From Pseudomonas sp. H3(2019) (lineage in GTDB: Bacteria > Pseudomonadota > Gammaproteobacteria > Pseudomonadales > Pseudomonadaceae): a stretch of DNA of 39,425 bases. The position numbers and the translations under genes were made by a program. A model generated the notes under the pieces. The model ran no database searches. It had not been told where the DNA came from and saw only the letters and a list, made by a program, of their open reading frames with translations. The stretch covers positions 1 to 39,425 of the forward strand of contig NZ_VMSG01000039.1 of assembly GCF_007713465.1 (NCBI RefSeq), in the 5' to 3' direction. Shown here piece after piece: positions 32,194-39,425 of the stretch; within the stretch, counting starts at the first letter, position 1; every line of letters starts with the position of its first letter.

Positions 32194-33900
32194 ATGTTCT
32201 CACCCGCCCATTGGGCGAGGTTGTGCCTGGCTTTGCTGTGCCTTTCTCCACTAAATCCTGCTCACGCCGCCCCCTCCCCCGGTGAAACCGATCTGATCCG
32301 CGAACGTCAGGATCGCCTGCTCGAAGAGCAGCGTCGGCGTCTCGAGGAACTCAAGGAGTTGCCCGGCAAAGCGGCCAAGCCGACGGCCCCGACAGCGCCT
32401 GTCGATACCCGCTGTTTCCCGATCAAAGACATCGAACTCAAAGGTGCTGACAGCCTTTCGGCCCGTGAGCGCGAGCGTTTGCTCAAGCCTTACATCGGCC
32501 AGTGCCTGGGCGTCACTCAGCTCAATGAGTTGCTGAAAGTCATCACCGATGACTACCTTGAGAAAGGCCTGGTGACCAGTCGTGCCTACTTGCCGCAGCA
32601 GGATTTGTCTGCCGGTCATTTGAAGGTGCTGGTGGTCGAGGGCAAGCTCGAAGGGATCAAAGGCGCGGAGGGCAGCAAGCTGTCGGACCGTGAACTGTCC
32701 ATGGCTTTCCCAGGCAAGACCGGTGACCTGGTCAACCTGCGCGAGATCGAACAACTGGTCGATCAGTTGAACCGTTTGCCCTCCAATCAGGCGCAGATGG
32801 AATTGGCACCGGGCAAGGAGGTGGGCGGCAGCGAAGTGCTGGTCAAGAACACCCCGCAAAAGCCCTGGCGCGCCGGCTTGTCGCGCAGCAACGAAGGTCA
32901 GCGCAGCACCGGCGAACAGCAGTGGGGCACGACCTTTGACTGGGACAACCCGCTGGGGCTTGCGGACCAGCTGATGTTGCGCGGTGGTCATGATGCGGTG
33001 AGCGATCATAACCACACCTCAAGCAGTGCCATGCTCGATTACAACCTGCCGTGGGGCTGGTGGAACTTCAACTACAGCTACAGCCAGAGCGATTACCGCT
33101 CGCAGATTGCCGCCAATGGCTACAACTTCAAACAGACTGGCGACAGCCAGACTCACCAGTTCAAGGCCGAGCGAGTGATCTATCGCGATGCCGTGAGCAA
33201 GACATCCTTGAGCGCCGGCGTGTCCCACTTGCGCAGCAACAACTTCATCGAAGACAGCAAGCTGGCCCTGAGCAGTAACCATTTGAGCGAAGCACAGTTC
33301 GGGATCAACCACGGACGGCGTGTCGGCTCGGCCTTCGTCAACCTCGACTTGGGCATGCAGAAAGGTATCGGCGCCTTCGATGCCCAGAGCAACGGTCATC
33401 CGGGCCCTGGGGACGCGGATGCGCGGTACCGCAAATACACCGGCACCCTGAGCTACTTGCAGCCATTCAAACTCTGGGGCGAGTCATTGAGCTTCAGCAG
33501 CCTGATGACCGGCCAGCGCAGCGAGGACGTGCTGTTCAGCCCGCAGCGCACGAGCCTGGGCGGCTTGTCGTCGATCCGTGGTTACAAGGACCAGTCGTTG
33601 TCCGGTGACAGCGGCGGCTACTGGCGCAACGACCTGCGCTGGAGTCGTCCGGTGAATTGGGCGTGGCTGCGCCCGGTGTTCGCCGAGTACGGCACCAGCC
33701 TGGGTTACGACCAGGGCGTGATCAGTCATGACCGCTACAACGGCGATCAACATGGGCGGATGTCCAGCAACTCGATCGAGCTGTTTGCCAAAGGGCAGCA
33801 TGTGTCTGCCAGCGTGACCTTCGCCCACTCTCTGGAGCGGCCGGATGCGTTGACCGAGCGCGAAGCACCGATCTATTTCCGCGTGGATTTCTCCCTCTAA
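32194..33900 (+). CDS. Two-partner secretion transporter (ShlB/FhaC/CdiB family)
   Basis: 568 residues. A signal peptide ends near Ala25 (NPAHA-APSP). A charged helix (about 34-52) acts as the FhaC-type plug helix. A POTRA domain (about 70-150, CFPIKDIELKGADSLSARER) and a second POTRA-like part come before a C-terminal beta-barrel. The conserved loop-6 motif RGY is present (462-464, SSIRGYKD), and the protein ends in FSL. It exports the large partner encoded 25 bp downstream across the outer membrane. The CdiB label fits if the partner is a contact-dependent inhibition toxin, which the window end hides. Confidence 0.9.
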   Translation: MFSPAHWARLCLALLCLSPLNPAHAAPSPGETDLIRERQDRLLEEQRRRLEELKELPGKAAKPTAPTAPVDTRCFPIKDIELKGADSLSARERERLLKPYIGQCLGVTQLNELLKVITDDYLEKGLVTSRAYLPQQDLSAGHLKVLVVEGKLEGIKGAEGSKLSDRELSMAFPGKTGDLVNLREIEQLVDQLNRLPSNQAQMELAPGKEVGGSEVLVKNTPQKPWRAGLSRSNEGQRSTGEQQWGTTFDWDNPLGLADQLMLRGGHDAVSDHNHTSSSAMLDYNLPWGWWNFNYSYSQSDYRSQIAANGYNFKQTGDSQTHQFKAERVIYRDAVSKTSLSAGVSHLRSNNFIEDSKLALSSNHLSEAQFGINHGRRVGSAFVNLDLGMQKGIGAFDAQSNGHPGPGDADARYRKYTGTLSYLQPFKLWGESLSFSSLMTGQRSEDVLFSPQRTSLGGLSSIRGYKDQSLSGDSGGYWRNDLRWSRPVNWAWLRPVFAEYGTSLGYDQGVISHDRYNGDQHGRMSSNSIELFAKGQHVSASVTFAHSLERPDALTEREAPIYFRVDFSL

Positions 33901-33925
33901 TTTTTCGCTTTATCGAGACCTGAAT

Positions 33926-36900
33926 ATGGACGTTCGCCAACTGGCCTTTCTGGCCGGCCAGCCTTCTGCTGCCGTGATTCCCCGTGAACGTTTCATGGGC
34001 ATGCCCAAGCGCGGCTTGGCGTTCCTGCTGGCCAACGTCATGTTCTGGCAACCGATGTGGGCGCAGGCGGACGGCATCGTGGTCAGCGCGCCGGGCACCA
34101 GCCTGGATCGCGCCGGCAATGGCGTGCCGATCGTCAACATCGCCGCGCCCAACGGCAGCGGTCTGTCGCACAACCAGTTCCGCGACTACAACGTCGATAC
34201 CAACGGGGTCATTCTCAACAACGCCACGGCCCGCACCCAGGCCACGCAACTGGGCGGGATCATCCTGGGCAACCCGAATCTACAGGGCGTTTCCGCACAA
34301 ACCATCCTCAACGAAGTCAACGGCGGCAGCCCCAGCCGGTTGAACGGTTACACCGAAGTGGCGGGGCAGTCGGCGCGGGTGATCGTCGCCAACCCGTATG
34401 GCATCAGCTGCAATGGCTGCGGGTTTATCAACACCCCACGGGTGACCTTGACCACCGGCAAACCGGTACTCGACAACGGTCGTCTGGACCGCTTCCAGGT
34501 CGATCAGGGCAGCGTCTCCATCGACGGTGCCGGGATCAACGCGAGCAACGTCGACCGTTTCGAAATCATCACCCGTAGCGCGAAAATCAACGCCCAGATT
34601 CAGGCGAATAACCTGACCATCGTTGCCGGTCGTAACGACGTCAACGCCGACACTCTCAACGCTACGGCCCGGGCCAATGACGGCAGCACCAAGCCGGAAC
34701 TGGCGATCGACTCCTCGGCGCTTGGCGGTATGTACGCCGGCGCGATCAAACTGGTCGGCACCGAAGCCGGCGTCGGGGTGAAACTTGACGGCAAACTGAT
34801 CGCCAGCGGCGGCGATATCCAGCTCGATGCCAACGGCCAGCTGAGCTTGGCCGAGACCTCGGCGGTCAATGGCGCGGTGAACATCAAAGCCAACAGCCTC
34901 GACGCCCGTGCACCCGTCTACGCCGGCACCGCCCTCAATGTGCAAACCCAGGGCGACCTGAGCAACCAGCAAACCCTCGCCGCTCGCGACAGCATCAACC
35001 TGAGTGCCGGCGGCCAGTTGACCAACAACGGCATCATTGAAGCCGGGGTCAATGCCGACAGCAGCCGCAACGCCAGCGGCGACGTCAACCTCAGCGCACA
35101 GAACCTCAACAACAGCGGCAAAAGCGTGATCGCCAGCCGCAACCTGACGGTCAATACCGCGCAGACGTTGACCAACCAGGGCGGCACGTTCAGCGCTGCG
35201 CAAACCGCCAACATCAGTGCCGGGACGCTGGACAACCAGAACAAAGGTCGGGTGCTGAGTACCGGTACGCTGAGTCTGACTGCCGGGCAGGTACTCAATA
35301 CCCAAGGCGTGATCACCAGCAGCGGCAACCTCACGGCCAACATCGGTGGTCTGAACAATCACAGCGGCGAAGTCTCCAGCGCCAGCAGCACCACGCTCAA
35401 TGCCACGAGTCTGGACAACAGCGACGGCCAGGTGACGGGCGATGTGGCGCTGAATATCGGTTTGATCGGTGCCCTGAATAACCAGAACGGTGTACTTGGT
35501 TCCGGAAAAACCGTCAGCATCAGCGCCGCCAGCCTGGACAACAGCCATGCGGGCCGCCTGGTCAGCGATGGCAACCTGACCGCACGGATCACGGGTGTGT
35601 TCTATAACCAGAACGGCAACCTGAGCGCCAACGGCGTGGTCGATCTGCAGACCGGTAGCCTCGACAACCGCAATGGCAGCCTGATGGGCAAGGATCGCTT
35701 GACCCTGCAAAGCGCCTCTCTGGACAACCGCACAGGCAAGGTCCGCGCAGACAAGGATCTGCAACTCAACGTTGGCCAATTGGATAACCGCGAGCAAGGT
35801 TTGCTCAACAGCCAGACCGCGATCAATTTCAACGGTACCCATCTGGATAACCGTGGCGGCTTGCTCAGCGCGGTCGGGCCGGTACGGCTGGACGCAGCCA
35901 GCGTCGATAACAGTGGCGGACGCCTGAGCAGCGGCGACAGCCTGAGCCTGACCGCCACCCAATTGACCAACCAGGACGGCGGTCGTATCGCCAGTGCCGC
36001 CGCGCTGACCGCCAGCGTCACCGGTCTGAATCAGCAAGGGGGGCAGTTGTTCAGCAACACGTCGCTGGATCTGGACCTGAACCACGGTCAGCTGAACAAC
36101 CAGAACGGTTTGATCAACGCACCGTTGCTGGTGCTCAAGAACCTCAAGGCCGTGAACAACCAGGGCGGCGAGATCTCCAGCGCCCAGGCGTTTACCGTGG
36201 CTGCCGACAGCCTCGATAACAGCAACGGCAAACTGCTGAGCAACCAGAGCCTGACCCTGCGCATCAACCAGGCACTGGCCAGTGTCAAAGGCATGATCGC
36301 TGCCGCGGCCCTCGATGTACGGGCCGCCAGCCTCGACAACAGTGGCGGTACGCTGACCAGTCGTGCCAGCCTCGAGCTGAACCTCAACGGTCAGTTGATC
36401 AACCAGAACCAGGGCCTGATCAACGCCACTACCCACCTGAACATCAATAGCAGCGGGCTGAACAACCAGGGCGGTTCGCTGCTGGGCAGCGCCATCGCGA
36501 TCGACTTCGCAGCGGCCACCGGTGACCTGAACAACAGCGCCGGTCTGATCACCACCGCCGGCACATTGAGCATCAATCACCTGCGGGACCTGACCAACCA
36601 GGGCGGCGAAATCTCCAGCAGCCAGAGCATCAACCTGAGCGCCCGCGCGCTGAACAACAGCAGCGGCAGTCTGGTGAGCAATGGCGCAGTGACGCTGGAC
36701 CTGCTCGGCGCCCTGACCAACACCAACGGCAAGATTGCCAGCGCCGGACCGCTACGGGTTCAGCGTTCAACGCAAATCAACAACCAGGGTGGCCAACTCG
36801 TCAGCCAAGGCTTGATGACGCTGCTCACCGGCGGCCTGGACAACCGTAATCGCGGAACCGTCGCGGCCAATGATCAACTGACCCTGACTGCAACTGGAAC

Positions 36901-39425
36901 GGTGCAAAACAGTGCCGATGGCCTGATCTACAGCCAGAACGGTGGTCTGCAAGTACAGGCTGCCAGCCTGAGCAACGCCAAGGGCACGCTGTTAAGCCAG
37001 GGCGCCCTGAACCTCACCGTGGGCGGCGATATCGACAACCAGAGCGGTCGGATTCTGGCCAAGACCGGTGACCTGTCCATCAGCGCCGGCCACCTCGATA
37101 ACCGAGGTGGTGTGCTTGCCAGCCTGCAAGGTGCTTTCACTGCGCACCTGACCGGCGTCTTGAAAAACGGCTACGACCTGAACAACAACCGTCAGGGCGG
37201 CATCACCCAGGCACAGCGTTTGAACCTGACGGCGCTGGGCGGCATCGATAACTACGGCGGGCGCATCTCGGCGCAAACCGGCGATGCAGTCATCGCCACG
37301 GGCGCGGGCAACTTCGACAATCGCAATGGCGGCCTCTACGCCAAGGGCCAGGTCAACGTCACCGGCAACAACTTCGACAACAGCGGCGACAACGATGGCC
37401 AGATCGGCGGCAACCAGATCACCCTGAACCTCAACGGCGCCCTGAACAACCGCCTGGGCATCATCGAGAGCGACACGACCCTGGCGATCAAAGCCGCCAG
37501 CCTCGATAACCAGACCGGTCAACTGCGCGCCCTGGGTACCAGTGGCAAGACCGCCTTCCAGATCGGCGGCCTGTTCGACAACCGCAACGGCACTCTGGAA
37601 AGCGCCAACACCGACCTGAGTCTGGCTGTCGGTGGTTTCCTCAATGGCGGCGGCAGCCTGTTGCACGTCGGCACCGGCACCTTCGACATTTCCACCGCCA
37701 ACGTCACCGGGGCCGGCGGTTCCATCGTGACCCGTGGTGGCTTGACCCTCAACGCCGACAGCTGGACCAACAGCAGCGTGATCCAGGCCGGACGCCTGAA
37801 CGTCAACGTCAACAACTTCACCCAAACCGCCAGTGGTCAGTTGCTGGCCTCTGACAGTTTCGTCGGTAGCGGTGTCAACTGGTTCAACGATGGGCTGATT
37901 GCCAGTGATGGCCGCCTGAGTCTGAGCCTGGGCGGTGCTTACTGGGGCGCTGGTCGTCTCAGCAGCCAGGGGACCCTTGGCCTGAGCGCCGCGCAAGTGA
38001 GCCTCAATAGCGTGACTTCCAGCATCGCCGGCGGTAGCGACACCCGACTCAATGTCAGCGGCCAACTGGACAATGCCGGTCGGCTGACTTCCGGCGCCGG
38101 CATGACGGTCATCGCGGGCGGGGTGAGGAACTTCGGGACAATGGGGGCAGGGGGAGACCTGACGCTCACGACCGGCGCATTGCTCAACTCCGGCGGTTTG
38201 ATTTTCAGCGGCGGCAATATGTCGTTGCGCGTTGCGGACCTCAACAACACCAATGCCAACGTCTACAGCCTGGGCAACCTGAGCATCGACCGTGACGGGC
38301 AGGGTGGCCTGGCCAACAGCATCGTCAACAGTTCTGCGTCGATTCAAAGTGACGGCAGCATGAACCTGGCGGCGAGCACGATTCAGAATATCCGGTCAGT
38401 GCTGACTACCAATGATCAGGGCATCTACACCGCCAGGATTGGCGAAATCGCGTGTATCGCAGGCCCGAAGGGCAACGCTGGCGATTGCAGAGGCGGCAAG
38501 GAAAACCATGCCTGGGAGATCGTGCAGCGCGATAGATTTGTGGTCACCGCTGCCAGCGCCGCATCCAGCATCACTGCGGGCGGAAATCTGAACATCAACG
38601 GCGGGAATTTGCTGAACCAAAGCAGCACCATCGCCACAGGCGGCAGTCTGACCGCGACGCTCGCCAACCTGGCAAACAGCGGAATCGAGACCGGCGAAAC
38701 TCAAACTTCGCGCACTTTCATGTCCGAGCGAACTCGGGATGCGGATGGTTGGTATGACGCGGCCAGTGCTTTTACTAACAAGTACTGGTACCAGAGCAGT
38801 GGCTATAACGCCAATGACCTGGGTGGTCTTCAGGCGGGGATGAGCCACTTTATCGGCATGACCGAAATTGAATTGCCCCAGTTTCGCAAGACCGAAAAAC
38901 TCGCCTCCAGCGACCAAAGCTACGCCGCCGTTATCCAGGCCGCCGGTGCCCTTAAAATCAATGCGCAAAGCACGATAGACAATAGCGTCATACGGCTGGG
39001 CTATACCTATGTTGGCAGCGGTGCTCGAACCGACACCGGCGCTGCCGCCAGCCCGTACTCGACCCGTATCACCCTGAACCAACAGCTGCCACCGAACCTC
39101 GCTCAGCAACAAGTCAACCCGCTGGCGCTCCCGGGCTTCAGCCTGCCGACCGGTCAGAACGGGTTATTCCGCTTGAGTGGCCAAGGCAGCAGCACGCCTA
39201 TCGCCAGTGGCCCACAGAGCTGGACCATCGGTGGCGCAAGCCTTGCCCCGACGCAACGTCAGCAAGCGCTGCCTGTCGGCCAGGTTCGGGAGACTCAGTT
39301 GGGCAGCACCACCCAGCCCTCGACCTCCGGTGACAATTCATCGGGCACGGTATTGCCTGGCCGTTCCACCGCCTTCACGGTCAACCGTGTCCAGGGTTTA
39401 CCGGACAGCACCGTCCCGTCCAACC
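33926..39425 (+). CDS. CdiA/filamentous-haemagglutinin-type exoprotein, N-terminal 1833 residues (runs off window)
   Basis: The frame is open to the window edge. A long signal sequence (GLAFLLANVMFWQPMWAQA) is followed by the two-partner secretion domain, with the hallmark VANPYGISCNGCGFINTPR at about 154-172. From about residue 350 to 1450 there are FHA-type repeats of roughly 20 residues (LDNxxGxLxS...LxLxxxxLNN), forming a long beta-helix. From about residue 1490 the sequence departs from this pattern, with a Cys pair in EIACIAGPKGNAGDC, then a Tyr/Gly-rich segment and QVRETQLGSTTQPS, perhaps the receptor-binding region. The toxin and immunity end lies outside, so CDI rather than plain adhesion is inferred. 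Confidence 0.88.
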   Translation, partial: MDVRQLAFLAGQPSAAVIPRERFMGMPKRGLAFLLANVMFWQPMWAQADGIVVSAPGTSLDRAGNGVPIVNIAAPNGSGLSHNQFRDYNVDTNGVILNNATARTQATQLGGIILGNPNLQGVSAQTILNEVNGGSPSRLNGYTEVAGQSARVIVANPYGISCNGCGFINTPRVTLTTGKPVLDNGRLDRFQVDQGSVSIDGAGINASNVDRFEIITRSAKINAQIQANNLTIVAGRNDVNADTLNATARANDGSTKPELAIDSSALGGMYAGAIKLVGTEAGVGVKLDGKLIASGGDIQLDANGQLSLAETSAVNGAVNIKANSLDARAPVYAGTALNVQTQGDLSNQQTLAARDSINLSAGGQLTNNGIIEAGVNADSSRNASGDVNLSAQNLNNSGKSVIASRNLTVNTAQTLTNQGGTFSAAQTANISAGTLDNQNKGRVLSTGTLSLTAGQVLNTQGVITSSGNLTANIGGLNNHSGEVSSASSTTLNATSLDNSDGQVTGDVALNIGLIGALNNQNGVLGSGKTVSISAASLDNSHAGRLVSDGNLTARITGVFYNQNGNLSANGVVDLQTGSLDNRNGSLMGKDRLTLQSASLDNRTGKVRADKDLQLNVGQLDNREQGLLNSQTAINFNGTHLDNRGGLLSAVGPVRLDAASVDNSGGRLSSGDSLSLTATQLTNQDGGRIASAAALTASVTGLNQQGGQLFSNTSLDLDLNHGQLNNQNGLINAPLLVLKNLKAVNNQGGEISSAQAFTVAADSLDNSNGKLLSNQSLTLRINQALASVKGMIAAAALDVRAASLDNSGGTLTSRASLELNLNGQLINQNQGLINATTHLNINSSGLNNQGGSLLGSAIAIDFAAATGDLNNSAGLITTAGTLSINHLRDLTNQGGEISSSQSINLSARALNNSSGSLVSNGAVTLDLLGALTNTNGKIASAGPLRVQRSTQINNQGGQLVSQGLMTLLTGGLDNRNRGTVAANDQLTLTATGTVQNSADGLIYSQNGGLQVQAASLSNAKGTLLSQGALNLTVGGDIDNQSGRILAKTGDLSISAGHLDNRGGVLASLQGAFTAHLTGVLKNGYDLNNNRQGGITQAQRLNLTALGGIDNYGGRISAQTGDAVIATGAGNFDNRNGGLYAKGQVNVTGNNFDNSGDNDGQIGGNQITLNLNGALNNRLGIIESDTTLAIKAASLDNQTGQLRALGTSGKTAFQIGGLFDNRNGTLESANTDLSLAVGGFLNGGGSLLHVGTGTFDISTANVTGAGGSIVTRGGLTLNADSWTNSSVIQAGRLNVNVNNFTQTASGQLLASDSFVGSGVNWFNDGLIASDGRLSLSLGGAYWGAGRLSSQGTLGLSAAQVSLNSVTSSIAGGSDTRLNVSGQLDNAGRLTSGAGMTVIAGGVRNFGTMGAGGDLTLTTGALLNSGGLIFSGGNMSLRVADLNNTNANVYSLGNLSIDRDGQGGLANSIVNSSASIQSDGSMNLAASTIQNIRSVLTTNDQGIYTARIGEIACIAGPKGNAGDCRGGKENHAWEIVQRDRFVVTAASAASSITAGGNLNINGGNLLNQSSTIATGGSLTATLANLANSGIETGETQTSRTFMSERTRDADGWYDAASAFTNKYWYQSSGYNANDLGGLQAGMSHFIGMTEIELPQFRKTEKLASSDQSYAAVIQAAGALKINAQSTIDNSVIRLGYTYVGSGARTDTGAAASPYSTRITLNQQLPPNLAQQQVNPLALPGFSLPTGQNGLFRLSGQGSSTPIASGPQSWTIGGASLAPTQRQQALPVGQVRETQLGSTTQPSTSGDNSSGTVLPGRSTAFTVNRVQGLPDSTVPSN

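Noticed and set aside
34280..36580. Long open frame on the minus strand (over 2200 bp) opposite the FHA-type exoprotein
   Set aside because: It is a shadow produced by GC-rich repetitive coding sequence. There is no ribosome binding site, the composition is low-complexity, and the plus-strand frame has clear domain motifs throughout.

Overview
The window looks like chromosomal DNA from the Pseudomonas fluorescens group. This rests on the GC-rich coding style, the gene repertoire (pgaABCD next to a DUF945/YdgA protein, a DUF2789 protein, a MarR-FUSC-DUF1656-HlyD-OprM efflux operon) and short REP-like hairpins. No rRNA, tRNA, integrase, transposase or CRISPR array was seen.

Layout. (1) 2-7419: the 3' end of a giant repeat adhesin, then a TolC-type outer membrane lipoprotein, an APS kinase (CysC), an Asp/Asn beta-hydroxylase carrying a Nif11-like C-terminal domain, and a sulfotransferase. 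All are co-directional, and the last four reading frames overlap. This gene set suggests an adhesin that is exported and perhaps hydroxylated and sulfated; it is the most interesting system here. (2) 7385-8682 (-): a slipin/NfeD pair. (3) 8899-9704: a YbaK-type deacylase and a DUF2789 protein. (4) 9804-11285: a Fic-domain enzyme. It is followed by an AT-rich two-gene module on the minus strand (11356-13921), made of a three-TM protein and a possible NdpA-like protein. (5) 14397-15800: a small-protein gene with a strongly structured 5' leader. Its 3' end is duplicated on the far side of a ParE/RHH toxin-antitoxin pair, next to a truncated HigA-like remnant. (6) 15995-21069: a marR-controlled aromatic-acid type efflux operon (FUSC, DUF1656, HlyD, OprM-like). 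(7) 21153-23499: a small membrane protein and a YdgA-family protein. (8) 23766-30128: pgaABCD for poly-N-acetylglucosamine, with GGA motifs in the pgaA leader suggesting RsmA/CsrA control. (9) 30251-31827: a small acidic protein, a lytic-transglycosylase-like lipoprotein and a Phd/ParE toxin-antitoxin operon. (10) 32194-39425: a two-partner secretion pair (CdiB/FhaC transporter and the N-terminal 1833 residues of a CdiA/FHA-type exoprotein, open at the window end).

The common theme is surface attachment and social behaviour: a giant adhesin with possible tailoring enzymes, an exopolysaccharide operon and a contact-dependent exoprotein. Between them lie selfish or defence-like elements (Fic, an AT-rich island and two toxin-antitoxin pairs). 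Assignments come from reading motifs by eye; no database search was possible.
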